A DNA stretch of 64,000 nucleotides from Codonopsis lanceolata (lineage: Eukaryota; Streptophyta; Magnoliopsida; Asterales; Campanulaceae): assembly GCA_013146195.2 (NCBI GenBank), contig CM028381.1:93017255-93081254 (forward strand), written 5' to 3'. How positions within the stretch are numbered: position 1 is the first letter of the stretch; each line of letters opens with the position of its first letter. A model generated the notes under the pieces. The model had not been told where the DNA came from. It saw nothing but the letters and a program-made list of their open reading frames with translations, and searched no databases. A program made the translations under genes and the position numbers. This document shows positions 23,389 to 35,226 of this stretch, one piece after another.

Positions 23389-25127
23389 ACCAAGAGTGAC
23401 CACCTTTTTATCCCAAGAGAGAGAAGACATATATCTTTTCAAGCACTCTCCCAAATTGTTCTGAAAGGTCAACAAACAAAAACAAGAGAAGAAGAAAAAA
23501 AATAAAAAATAAAAGAGAAAGAGCAAGGTTGAATTTTTTTAAGGGAGGCCTATGCATAAAAAAAAGATAAGAAGAAAAAAAAAGCTTCTCCTTAACAATT
23601 TCCTCAAAATCTTTCTCTTGCAACAAAAAAAATAACCAATCACTTTTGGACAACCCCATAACCCACAACCAAAGCCAAAAGCCGATCTCCCAATACCTAC
23701 AACCATGTCCAGAAACCAACTTCCCATCCAAACCCACAAGCCTAAAAGGCCGGCCAATGATTGTTTTGCGATCGCCTTTCCGAAAATAACCAAATCCACA
23801 GCCCAAAATGTCTTTGAGCCAGAGGTCAATCAAATCCTACACCCTAAAATCAGTCCATCCCAAACACCACACCCTAAAATCAGTCCATCCCAAACACCAC
23901 ACCCTAAAACCAATCTATCCCCAAAGACTTAAACATTATACCCTAACCTAGTTGCCACATATAGCTCTGTTTCAATCTGTTATAACGTGATCTGGGTCCA
24001 GGACAGAACTCCTTGCTAAAAAAAAAAATATAAGATCGTCAAAAGATAAATGTTAAATATGGTCCATAAATCTTATGATACTCGACGATAAACTCTGGAT
24101 CATGACTTTTCTTTTTGTCCATTAGAGTCGTCCCACTTTTTCTAAGCATACTCATTTCTGTCTCCCTCAAAAGTCTCTCCAAATCAAGTCTTTCTGGGGC
24201 TATCCCTATTTAATCTCTTTAAAAACTTTCCCATCCCATTTTACAAAATTTGGTTCATCGAGTCAGCCCAGGGCTTCTCCCGCCAAACTCATTGGATACA
24301 TAAAGGCTCATCATCTCCAGAAACAACTGTCCTTTCCATCTTCGCCTGAAGAAACGAAGAGGCTACAAAGGTGTGATCCCTCAAGAATGAGTGGTTTATC
24401 TTCGCATGCATTGAAAGACCGGCTCCTATGAGGTAAGGGCTTGGTAGGTTGAAAACCCGAAAGGGCGTCGAGGTAAAAGTTAGAGCAACAAAAAAAAAAA
24501 AGGAAAAAAAAAGAAAAAAAAAGTGGTCCTTCCAAGGCATCACTTAGTAGGACTCACTAATCTAGATTGAATTCCTTTTTTGATTGATGTGCTAGTCAAA
24601 TGACTATAAAGTAACCCAGCACACCATTCACCGTCATCTCAAATATCAACATCAACTCCTATAATCATAACCCTCCAAAGCCAAAAGTCGTGATCTTAAT
24701 CTCTCTATAACATCGCATCCCCGACTGTCTTGTCTTAGCATGTTTAAGAAAACAATGGGCACACATCCATGTCATAGATTCAATATTTTGAAAAAAAAAA
24801 GAAAAAGAGTTTTTTTCCATATGCATGTTATCTTAGCTTGCATCTTGTCATTACAACATCTTATCTTGCCAAGTATTTGCCACATCGTCCCCCCATGCAA
24901 AATGCATATCTTCTACCCGCACCCTCCAAGGACCGTGGACACCAGTCTTTGTCAAAGTTTGCTGAAGTTAGAACAAAAGCATCGACATCACCATAAATAT
25001 ATATGTTATCGGTAACAAAAAAAAAAGGAAGCAAAAGAAAAGTGTGCTGAAAAAAATATATATGAAAAAAAAGAGAGTATATATAAAGAAAGAAAGAAAA
25101 GCAGCAAAAGCAGGAAATGGCATATAC
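21432..25127. other. B2 internal DNA, no intact gene
   Basis: This is low-complexity A/T DNA with (TA)n tracts at about 22205-22258 and 23349-23387, a degraded CTACGA...CATAG motif at 22361 and a single GAAA-capped repeat at 24437-24486. No gag or pol domain is recognisable. The last part (about 24240-25127) is downstream of the antisense PMD exon and may hold its next exon, which I could not identify. Confidence 0.55.
23841..23930. repeat. 30-bp x 3 tandem repeat
   Basis: Units start at 23841, 23871 and 23901 with 'accctaaaatcagtccatcc' followed by 'caaacaccac'. The third is partly changed. Confidence 0.85.
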
Positions 25128-28100
25128 CTCCCACGCCGGGGCAAATCCATTTAAAGTCGGCGAATCATTCCGGCAGGCTCTATCCATGGAAGCATACAAC
25201 TCGGCTAAGCCTGCCTGTCCCCAGTCATAAGAAGGGATCCGCTCAAAATCGCTGCAAGCTGCCAGATCTGAACTCATGAGGTGGTAGAGGAGTTGGCAAA
25301 GAGCGATGTGCCAAGAAAGAAAAATAAAAACGCCTAGCCACTCGAGTCATCAGACACCCCAATTTCACCCACGCACTCGGTATGTGATCGACATAAAATA
25401 TCAAGAATCGTTAAAACTTAACAAATGTCAAGTTACAGGAGTCAAAAATGCGAAAGGAAAAGCAGGATGCGCGAAACAGTGAACTGCAGGGGGTGAAAGT
25501 GCAAAAAACAAAACTGGAAAAGCTTGCCTGGTGCCGCACCAAGGGTTCCCTTGTTGGCACCAAGCCTTTCACTGTAGCACTCTCTCAGATGTGAAATGTA
25601 CAACTCCTAAAGCACAAAGTACAAGTGGCTGATGCAGGAGGAAGAAATTGAAGAATTCCCATCGTGTCCTGCCTCTCCACTATAAATAGAAGCCTTCGGC
25701 TTCTCATTTCAGTTGCTCATTTCCTCCGCGATTTTTAATCGCTGCGAAGCTCTGCCGATACTATTAGTACGAGAGGTGCGAGATAGGTGAGTGGAAGCCC
25801 CTAAAGTCTCCAAACCCCGTCCAAACTCTGCCAAATCAAAAACCCATAGGTTATAAGTGATCCCTAGCCTAGTTGTTAGGTATCCACCTCACTTCCCCAA
25901 CCCAAAAATCCCAAAGTAAGCCGTTACTCTGCCCGAGTAACGAGCTGAAAAATCAAAAAACTAAGCCGTGGTTCCGCCCAACCAAAAAGGCCAAAACCTA
26001 CCCAAATAAGCTGTCACTCTGCCCGAGTTGACCAGCCCAAACTCTTAGAAATAAGTAGTCACTCTGCCCAAATCAAAACAACAACCACACAACAAACAAC
26101 AAAAGACTCCCTCTCCCTGAAGGACAGAGCGAGCACACTGCCGCTCTAAAAGGTAAAACATTTAAGGGCGCTATTTATTTTATTTATTTACTTTTCTGTC
26201 TTTTATTTATTTTTTAAAATTGTTATTTAAATCCGGCACAATGTAGCCTATTAAGCCGTTGTGCTGCCCGGATTAGAATATGAAATATTATGTAAAAGAG
26301 CCGTTATAATGGCCAAATATTCTTAGATATGTCTGTAATTACTGTAAGGAAATAGCTGCGAGTCCGTAAATAATGTAGCCACGAATGTATTTGTTTAAAT
26401 TTCCTGTCTTTTTAATACCTTATTTATTTGCGAGATAAATATGACAATAAGCATACTTCAGCCAAAAACCATTTTGAGACCGAAATGGCGAGTTGGGTGC
26501 CTAGCACCTTCCCAACTCGTAACTTAGCCTCCGAACCCGTTTTCTTTTTCTCTGGTTTATTTTTCTTTTCTTTGGTTTTGCTTTATTTACCTTAAAATAA
26601 AGATGGCGACTCTAAAACTTTCGGATTCAGTGGGGCCTCGTAACATTCCCTCTTTGCACTTTCCCGTTCTCCCCTAAAAAAGGGAGATATGGGAATGGAG
26701 GGGTGATGCATTCCCATATCCTGGTATCCCCTAAACAAGGGATAACTTGATGCGGGAAACCCAAAGCTCCCATAGTAATCTGAATGGGCCATAAGGCTAT
26801 TTTTAATAAAATCCATAGTGGGGGCGTCGCAATATCCTTTTTTGCACTTTTCCGTTTTCCCCTAAAAAAGGGAAAATGGGAATGAAAGGGTAATGCATTC
26901 CCATATCCTGGTATCCCCTAAAAAAGGGATAACTTGATGCGGGAAACCAAAAGTCCCATATTGGATACAAAATCCACTCAAGGCAACCGAGGCACATTCA
27001 AACGTACTAACATAGACAGCACTCCTCTCGCACTTTTGATTTCGTCTTCCCCTAAACAAGGGAGGGTGGAACGAGAGCAGTGGTGTCCCGCATCCGCACG
27101 TACGCGCACCCCTATCCAAGGCGCGCAGGGCGCGGGAGCACATCCCGGGAACCTCACAGTCATGGCAGCTATATCATTGGCCGGCACCCGCCCGGCATTG
27201 CTGAGAAGCCAGTTCCGAATGCTGTTGATAAGAATCTCATCCGTCGATTTAAACCTCGGCTCGAAGCCCAGGAGGTCCACTACCTCCTCCCTATGCCGAC
27301 GGAGAGTAAAGTCTGGAGCCAGGGTCTCCCCGATGCTGGTAGGAATGCCCGTGATTGCGGCAAAGTCACACGGGGTCATGGTCGCCTCCCCCCCAACTGA
27401 AATGGAAGGTATGGGTGGTGTCCCACCAGAAGTCCCTGAGCGCATCAAAGATAGGCAAATAGCTGGTGAAGTGGCTGAAAGAATGCATGAAGGTACTAAA
27501 ACCAGAGCCCTCCACCAAAAGCTGCGCTGCCTCGGGCAACATGGCATAGATTTCCATAACATTAGCGCATGATGCCCGTGTCCTCGTGAATTCCCTGCGA
27601 ATCTGAAAAAAAAAAAAGAGGAAAGGAAGAAAAAGGTAAGTACATTATCCTTATTTTTCCTTGTACAATCTTTTAATAAACAGTATCAATAAATAAGTAT
27701 GAATAGATAATAAACATGTTGCATGCATTGCATTTCATGAATTATAAAATTGCAGCATGCTAAAAAAAATCATTTCTAAACACTTACCATTTTTTCTGGA
27801 AATAAAAAAATAATAATAAAATATACATGTACATAAATTCACATGTAAATAAACATTTAATCAAAATCAAAAAAAAAATTATATCTACATTGTAAATATA
27901 TGCCATATTCTTTTACATTCTTTCAATAAAAAATACATCTAAGAATGTATTTCAAAAAAAAAAGATTATATGTAATCATTTTGCATTTAAATAAGTTATT
28001 TTTGCATCGTAGGCATCATAGGAGTGCATGTTAGGCTGCATTTATCACGTACATAATAAAATAAGAAATGTTCATGCATCATGTTAATAATCATCCCATA

Positions 28101-29193
28101 ATTACTCTGCATTGCTTTTGCATCAAATAGAATAATACACGCATCCATCATGTGCATTTCATTGTCCAATAAGCTGCCACAGGGCTACGCTAAAAAGAAG
28201 ATAAAATGCCACCAAGCATAAAAATAAATATTTTTATGGCATTTACTATGTCCCTACAGCATTAGCATGCATGAAAAATAAATTTGAGGGCATAAAATAT
28301 ATCTGTTTTGTCCCATATTTATCCGAAAATATGCCCGAAAACGCGTTTCGGAAAAATTTAAATTGTATCCCGAAAAGTACGTCTCGTGATTATATTGCAT
28401 GCAAAAATATGTTTTAGTGTAAAACATGCATCATATAGCCTCATTTGCATTTATAGTATAAATCATGCATAGTAGGGTCAAATAGTGACCACTAGTTCAA
28501 TCATGCATCGCAAAAATAAATCATGTAAATTTCATGCATCATTACTTAATTACATCATTTAAGCATAAATAGGACATACATATGCGTCATTAATAAAGTC
28601 AGAAATGCTCAAAAGTTCCAAACAGTGCAAAAATTTAGCAGATCTGAAGTATATCCAGGAAAATCTAGAAAAAGAAAGAAACTTACAACGGTGGGAGGAA
28701 GATTGGACACGTGAGTGTTCCTGTCTCGGAGAATATTGCCCCAGTCATCTGTGGAGTACCGATATTTGAGCTTATTCCGGATCAAGGGAGGAAACTCATT
28801 CCTCCTTTCGTCAGATTCTGGGTGCGTAAGAGCTTTCCCCTTCTGGATCGTGAAGAAGATGCCATCTGCTAGATAAAACATTCGAATTGGCGAAGAAGAA
28901 TTGAGAAAATGAGCGAAAATAAAAAGAAAATAGAAAAAAAGGAAAGGAGGCAGCAATGGTGTACTGAAAGAAAGAAAGAAAGGAAGAAGAAAGGAGCAGT
29001 AGCTCCCTTTCTCCCATTCTCCGTCCATAATAAGGGAGGAAAAGGGAATTTTTCCTTTTCCCCCTCCGAAGTTTGAAGTTGCGACACTTAAGTCCTCGAA
29101 ATTCCAAAATTCCAAAATGGCCCCTAAGTCTAACGAAAAGTTAACGAAAGTAGTTTTGTTAACCAAAATTGATGGCCATCCATCCGAGGACAA
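25128..29193 (-). pseudogene. Antisense plant-mobile-domain (PMD) gene, near intact
   Basis: It runs opposite to the surrounding LTRs. Exon 1 ends at 28687 with donor GTAAGT; its start is the ATG near 28881 or the longer frame from 29193. The intron spans 28686-27603 and ends in a pyrimidine run plus CAG. Exon 2 starts at 27602 and joins in frame. It encodes the PMD core: FHFS-WGE-type motif, ATMTPCDFAAITGIPTSIGE, then after the solo LTR SDFERIPSYDWGQAGLAELY and TLNGFAPAWEV, ending at donor GTATAT (25127-25122). One extra G in a 7-base run at about 27390 shifts the frame at the WGE motif. A solo LTR (25351-27158) splits exon 2. PMD proteins include host MAIN/MAIL1 silencing factors, and PMD ORFs are also known as antisense extra ORFs in Tat elements. 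This is most likely the latter. Confidence 0.75.
25351..27158 (+). mobile_element. Solo LTR of family B inside the PMD gene
   Basis: It is flanked by GTCAT at 25346-25350 and 27159-27163. It runs from CAGACACCCC (first bases of TGTAGACACC altered) to CCCGGGAACCTCACA. TATAAATA is at 25681-25688, the 45-bp array at 25918, 25963, 26008 and 26053, and the U5 hairpin at 26489-26519. The PMD reading is continuous across the two flanks once it is removed, confirming insertion of a single LTR. Confidence 0.9.
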
Positions 29194-29208
29194 AGAAAAA
29201 TAATATCC

Positions 29209-30088
29209 TCAGCAGGTCAGCCGCAAAATAAGCAGAAAAGAAATTTTTTCAGGCGGCAAAAGAAAAAAAAAAAGAAAAAGAAAGAGAAAAGAAAGAAGAA
29301 AAAGAAAGAAAAAAGAAGAAGGAGGGAAGTCCCTTGCTCGAAGAAGCGAAGGTGGCAGAAATGTCAAAGTCAGCCGAATCCGCGGCAGCCACTTAAGTAC
29401 AAAAAGGTAAGAAAGGTAAAATATTTCTGTCCTAATAAATAAATGAAATAATAAAAGAAAACTCATTTTTCAAAGGAGTTTTTGTTTTTCAAAAAAAAAA
29501 AAAAGTCTTTTGATAATAAAGTTTTGTTTTTTAAAAAAAAAAGGAAAAAAGGTTTTGTTTTTCAAAAATAAAAGAAAAGTCTTTTGTCAATAAAGTTCTT
29601 GTTTTTCAAAAAACACAAAAAAGAGGAATATTTAAAAATACAAAAATAAGAGGAATATTGAAAAAAGAAAAAGAAAACAGAGAGAGTGAGAAGAAAGGGA
29701 AGGAAAAAGAATGATCCTTTTTACAATTTTTGAAAAAACTTGAAGAAAGTTCTTTTTTGACGTGCTCGGCGACAGATTTTGATCGGTCGAGTGCAGTTTT
29801 CAGGAAATTTGAAAATTTTCTTATTATGTTAGGAAACAAGGTATTGACCAGCCATGCACAATTTTGAAAATTCTTCTTAACATATTTCAATGACAGGTAT
29901 TAACCAGTTGGAATATGGTTCCCGAAAAGCATTCAAATCTTCATAACGTATTTGGCGGCCGCCCCCTGACCGTTCGAATACGGCTTTTCAAAAAACACAA
30001 AAATCTTTTTCCTGTTGTGTTCTTGATCGGGTTTTGACCCGAAAGACATATCATCCTCATTTGGTTGTAGTTTAGGTTTTTGGCCTGA
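29209..30088. other. Purine-rich non-coding DNA
   Basis: Poly-purine and 'gttttgtttttcaaaaa' direct repeats (29470-29620) dominate. Long minus-strand frames here are low-complexity F/L/S runs. The rest up to 30388 holds the CTACGT hairpin and leads to the 3' LTR. Confidence 0.6.
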
Positions 30089-30089
30089 A

Positions 30090-30128
30090 CTACGTTTGGT
30101 CTGATTTCCTTTATTAAGGAATACGTAG
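30090..30128 (+). other. CTACGT...ACGTAG hairpin, well preserved
   Basis: CTACGT pairs with ACGTAG, and inside it TTCCTT-TATT-AAGGAA pairs perfectly, with a one-sided TTGGTCTGA-type bulge. It lies about 260 bp before the 3' LTR, as in B1. Confidence 0.75.
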
Positions 30129-30388
30129 GCAGCCTACACTAGTAGGTCCGACCATCAAAGCACTTCAAATTCATATCTGCTTAAAAACTACGATAACCTG
30201 TTATGACCGACTAAATATGTCTAGGTTATGGAGTTTGGATAGCATAATAAACTGTGCATTATAACTGTTACCTATTGTATTTCTCTTCCGTTTTAATTGA
30301 ACAAAATTGGAGAGTCTATTGTTTATCAACGATGTTCGTCTACTCAGTAAGCCTTTGGTTACTCGTAGACTCCATCGTTGAGGGGCTC

Positions 30389-32218
30389 TGTAGACACCCC
30401 AATTTCGTACCCTTGGTATGGGACTCTGACATGTGATATCAAGAACTGTTCAAAATTAACAACTATCATGTTACATGAGTCGAAAATGCGAAAGGCAAAG
30501 CAGGATGCACAAAACAGTGAATCGCGAGGGGTGAAAGTGTCAAAATTGAAAGTGGAACAGGAGCTTGGCGCGGCCAAAAGGCATGTTGGGTGCCGCGCCA
30601 AGCAAGGGATGTGTCGGCCCCAAGGGTGCTACTGTAGCACTCAGACTTAATGCATTGTGTAACTCGCGAAGCCTTGTGTACGCGTGAACAAAGCCGGTTG
30701 AGGAATTTTGAAAATTCCGATGACTCCCTCATCCCACCTATAAATATGAGTGCTGGGCTCCCCATTTCAGTGTTCAGAAATCATCCGAGAGAAACGCTGA
30801 GAAATTCTCTTTGCGTTCCTTCGACGCCGATAATAGTGAGAGGTGCGAGATAGGTGTGTGTAGCCCACTAAAGCTTCCAAACCCCGTCCAAACTCCGCCA
30901 AAACTAAAATCCACCGGTTATAAGTGATCCCTAGCCTTTTAGTTAGGTATCCACCTTACTTCCCCGGCCTAAAATCCCCAAAGTAAGCCGTTACTTTGCC
31001 CGAGTAATGAGCTGAAATACACAAAAATTAAGTCGTTATTCCGCCCAACCAAAAAGGTCAAAACCATCCGAAATAAGCCGTCACTCTGCCCGAGTGAACG
31101 AGCCAAAAGTCATCCAGAATAAGCAGTCACTCTGCCCAAATCAAAACAACAACCACACATCCACAATAAAAAAAAAAAGACTCCCTCTCCCTGAAGGACA
31201 AAGCGAGCACACTACCGCTCTAAAAGGTAAAAGCCTTTAAGGGCGTTTTATTTATTTACTTGTCTGTTTATTCATTATTTATAAAGTTATTATTTAAAGC
31301 CGGTCCAATGTAGTCAATATAAGCCATTGTGCTGCCCGGATTAGAATAGGAAATATTATGTAAAAGAGCCGTTATAATGGCCAAATGTTTTTAAATACAT
31401 TTGTAATTATTGTAAGAAAATGGATGCAAGTCCGTAAATAATGTAGCCACGGATGTATTTGTTTTATTTTCCTGTCTTTTAATGCTTTATTTATTTGCTA
31501 AATAAATATAACAATAAGCATACTTTAGCCAAAAACTATTTTGAGACCGAAAGGGCGAGTTGGGTGCCTAGCACCTTCCCAACTCGTAACTTAGCCTCCA
31601 AACCCGTTTTCTATCTCTAGTTTTCTTTTCTTTTTCTGGTTTTTCTTTATTTTTGCCTTAAAATAAAGATGGCGACTCTAAAACTTTTGGATCAAGTGGG
31701 GCCTCGCAACATTCCTTCTTTGCACTTTTCTGTTTTCCCCTAAAAAAAGGAGAATGAGAATGGAAGGGTAATGTATTCCCATATCCTGGTATCCCCTAAA
31801 CAAGGGATAACTTGATGCGGGAAACCCAAAGCTCCCATAGTAATCCGAAACGAGCCATAAGGCTATTTTTAATAAAATCCATAGTGGGGGCGCCGCAATA
31901 TCCTTTTTTGTACTTTTCTGTTTTCCCCTAAAAAAGGGAAAATGAGAATGAAAGGGTAATGCATTCCCATATCCTGCTATCCCCTAAAAAAGGGATAACT
32001 TGATGCGGGAAACCACAAGTTCCCATATTGGATCAAAAATCCACTAAAGGCAACCGAGGCGCATTCCAACGCGCTATCATAGACAGCACTCCTCTAGCAC
32101 TTTTGATTTCGTCTTCCCCTAAACAAGGGAGGGTGGAACGAGAGCAGTGGTATCCAGCATCCGCACGTACGCGCACCCCTAACCAAGGGGGCGCGGGCGC
32201 AGTTCCCGGGAACCCACA
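30389..32218 (+). mobile_element. Full-length family-B 3' LTR
   Basis: It runs from TGTAGACACC to CCCGGGAACCCACA, 1830 bp. It is preceded by the polypurine-type TTGAGGGGCTC, so it is a 3' LTR in plus orientation. TATAAATA is at 30739-30746, the 45-bp array at 30985, 31030, 31075 and 31121, and the U5 hairpin at 31556-31586. Its U5 contains an internal near-duplication of about 180 bp built round 'atcctggtatcccctaaa'. It interrupts an antisense Transposase_28 ORF at 32219. Confidence 0.9.
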
Positions 32219-33640
32219 GGTTGCTGGGTAGCAGTAGGAGTCGGGATCGGAGTTGTTGTAGCAGAAGGGTTTGGGGTAGTGATGGCTGCTCGATTTGTTT
32301 CAGTCACTCGGATTGAGACCCGTCCAGTGTTTGTAGTGGGAACGGTAGGAAGGCGAGCAGGTTCTTGCCCGGTCATTTGGGTGTTTCTTCCCATGGCCCC
32401 CCTCCTCATAGCTTGGAGAAATCGTTGTGAGTCCTCAAGTTGCCTCATATCTGCAGGGTGAATTAAGAACAATTGTTAGAAGTTGTAATTGAAATAGGAA
32501 GTAAAGGAGAAGCAAAAAGTAAGCTTGTGCAAACCAGAAACAGAAAAAACAGGGGTGCAATTCCTCCCAGCCCACTCGTAGTCCGGGCACTCGCTGGGAA
32601 ATCTTCCACTATGGCAGCTACCCCAATAGGGATGTGGTATCTCGACTTCCAGGACAACCCGAGGTTTGTATCCTTCAACTAGGCCAGCTTATTATCCCTG
32701 CTAGTCGAAGCAAGGGGGAATCAGAGGTAAGGGCAACCCAATCCAATACCCAGTCTTGTCCGTTCTTGCCCTCCTTAACTCCAAGCAACTTCCTAAAAGT
32801 TTTTGCGAGCTGTGGTTCTCCTGTTCGAAAGGCATTTTTATCGTATTTCGCAACAGCTAAATTTTCCAAGTACGGAGCGAAGGGCCACCCAACTCGTGAT
32901 TCGACGAGCATTGATTTAGCATCCCAGGAGTCAACTTTGTTGGGGTCGTCAGATAGGAGTTTGAAATAGTTGGGGCTAGAGCGGCCAGTAATGCGACCAC
33001 TCTTCTTGACCATGGACAAAAGAAAGAATTTTCGGAAAAGAGCCATTCTGGGCTTGAATCCGAGCAGCCGGCAGGCGACAATATAGGCGACCAGGAATCT
33101 AACTGTGGTGAGGGTTAGGTTGCAGGGTAAGGCATTGTTTAAAAGAAGGAATTCAGCAAAAAAAGGGTCTAGGGGAAGTCTTAGGCCGACCAAAAAGAAG
33201 TCAAAATAAAAAACCATCCGGTCTCCTTGGAAATTATGCCCGGCCTACTCGATATCCATGTCGAAGTCCCTTACCCGGTAATTTTTGGGGTCCATCCCCA
33301 TTGAGTAGAACCAACTAGAGACGTCGTCCTCGCTGGTCAAGTCATCCCATTTGATTGAGAGGGGGACATCGGAGATGGTTTGCTTGCCTTTAAGGGCATC
33401 TCTGTTTTGTTCAGCCTGCCTATTACTCGAGCTGGGGAAGTTATCTGGGGTTGGTTCATTTTGCTCGGGGTCTCCCTGCTCGTTTCTGGGAGTATCCCTG
33501 GTGTTTGGAGGGTCTAGGGCTTCCTCTATAGCACGAGGACGCCTTTGACGGATTAAAGAAATTTCTTCCAGCTCGGTCTCTTTAGAGCTGGAGGATCTTA
33601 TATCTCTTTAGAGCTGGAGGATCATGTATCTCTTTGAAGA
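32219..33640 (-). pseudogene. Antisense ORF with Transposase_28-like domain (Tat extra ORF)
   Basis: The main frame (33217 to 32675) contains LRLPLDPFFAEFLLLNNALP, FLVAYIVACRLLGFKPRMAL and FRKFFLL, the pattern of the 'putative gypsy-type transposon' family (PF04195). Upstream codons to about 33640 extend it (SIKWDDLTSEDDVSSWFYSM) but pass a TAG at 33245-33247, and the start is deleted relative to the copy at 57022. Downstream, an intron-like stretch ends in CACCCTGCAG near 32457, followed by a Thr/Pro-rich exon cut by the B LTR at 32218. It runs opposite to the plus-oriented LTR at 34109, as the antisense extra ORFs of Tat/Retand elements do. Function is unknown. Confidence 0.75.
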
Positions 33641-34108
33641 AGATCTTGACAATTTCTGCTGTGTTGAAAGGAAGTGGTGAATCCGGTGTTGGTAATCTCG
33701 GAAATCTTGGAAATCTTCGTTATAAGCCTGAAGGCAGTGATGAACACGGTTGTTTCTGCTTTTTGATTCTTCACAAAGTTTGAAACGGTAAAGTTTGGAA
33801 TGTGGGGGAACTCTCACTTTTATATCGGTTGAAAACCGCCGTTTGGGGCTACTCATCATTAGGGCTCAGGAGTCGAGGCATCATTTAATGGCTCGTGGGA
33901 AAATGAGCCCGTGTAAATGCAAATATGCGGCAGATGGCGGCTCGTTTCTCCAAAAACCCTTTGGGCTGGCATCCACTCATAACTTTGATCGTGGGCAACT
34001 CGATGCATTCATAAAAGCTACATTTCAGGAGTGATTTGGCTGGGGAATTCAAAGTTCTTCTCCTCGCTCCGAGCATAAATACTCGATAGACAAGGAGTAG
34101 GGGGCAAC

Positions 34109-34718
34109 TGAGCTGCTCGGCCCAATAGACCCAAGTCATCAGTCACGTGCCTGGCACGCCTTCACCAATCACGAGCAACACAAGTGCGTTGAGGTTCAAG
34201 CCATTAAGAAACAGGTAGGGAGCTGGATGCTTAGAACTCATCGGGCAAGGTTACAACGAGCTGGGAGGTTGCCCACCGGGCCACATTATGCATTGAGCAG
34301 GATTTACCATGCTCGTTAATAGAAGACAGTTGTCTTGAATGTGGACGGTTACTTCTGATAAACCCGTCACCTTCTCCATGTGGAGACCATTATAGTAAAT
34401 GGAGCAGTTAATGTGCTCGCCATTTATGCTATGATGATTAATGGGCAGTTACTCTCCGGCAACAACTATATAAACCCCTCAGATTAAGGAAGGAGGTACG
34501 TGATTCTAATTATTAGCCTAAACTCTGCCAAATTGTTGACTTGGTGAACTGCTGTGCTAACTCTCAAACCGGAGGGCTTTTGCAGGGAGTGCCCCTGCCT
34601 AGTTTACGGTTCTTTTCATTGGTTTGCAGAGTTGGGCCCTGAAGATTGAGGATAAGTTGAAAGCCAGATATCCTATTGAAGAAGTCCAGTGTGTCCTGAG
34701 ATTTACTTGGACGCATCA
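34109..34718 (+). mobile_element. 3' LTR of a Tat-like element
   Basis: It runs from TGAGCTGCTCGG to GGACGCATCA, about 610 bp, preceded by the purine tract AAGGAGTAGGGGGC. TATATAAA is at 34467-34474. 57903-58526 is a close copy with the same flanking antisense ORF. It may be the 3' LTR of element A, since the base after it starts GTTAC versus GTTAA before 2178, but the two LTRs differ too much to assert this. Confidence 0.8.
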
Positions 34719-34726
34719 GTTACATA

Positions 34727-35067
34727 GTCAATAAAACAAAAATAATTTAAACTGAGGTTAGTAAAATTATAAATATAATTTATGGAACAAAATTTTAAAA
34801 CAAATTCTTAAAAATATTTATGTAAAACAAAAATATGTTAGTAAAATAAAAATACTTGATGAAACAAAAATAATAGTTACAAAGTCAATAAAACAAAAAC
34901 AATTTAAACTGAGGTTAGTAAAATAATAAAAATAATTTACGGAACAAAAGTATTTCGTAAAACTAATTCTTAAAAATAAAACAAAAATAATTGTTACGAA
35001 GTCAATAAAACAAAAAATATAATGGAAGTTAGTAAAACAAAATAATTTACGGAACAAAAATAATAGT
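34727..35067. repeat. Three imperfect AT-rich tandem copies
   Basis: Copies begin 'gtcaataaaacaaaaa' at 34727, 34884 and 35001. Shared parts are 'gttagtaaaa', 'aatttacggaac' and 'taatagtta'. Unit length shrinks from 157 to 117 bp by internal deletion. Confidence 0.8.
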
Positions 35068-35226
35068 TAATGGTAAAAATAATTTCGTTATTTTGATTTT
35101 GACTTATTTTCTTATTAGAAATTTCTTTAGTCATAAAATACAAATATAATTTAATAAAAGTAATCATTCAAAATGAAAAGCTTATTTGGGCTCAGATTCT
35201 ATTAGTATGGCGAAAAAAATTCAAGT

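Noticed and set aside
26934..27572. Plus-strand ORF of 212 codons
   Set aside because: It runs across the end of a solo LTR and antisense to the PMD exon. No domain appears in this frame.
19558..32218. One complete family-B element with LTRs at 19558 and 30389
   Set aside because: The two LTRs differ strongly in sequence and in U5, and the flanks (GCTGG and GGTTG) do not match, so recombination or two elements is more likely.
2178..34718. Calling the LTRs at 2178-2854 and 34109-34718 a proven pair of one element
   Set aside because: The flanks GTTAA and GTTAC match 4/5 and the layout is similar. But the LTR sequences differ too much, a MITE half at 2107-2177 has no matching half after 34718, and integrase is missing between them.
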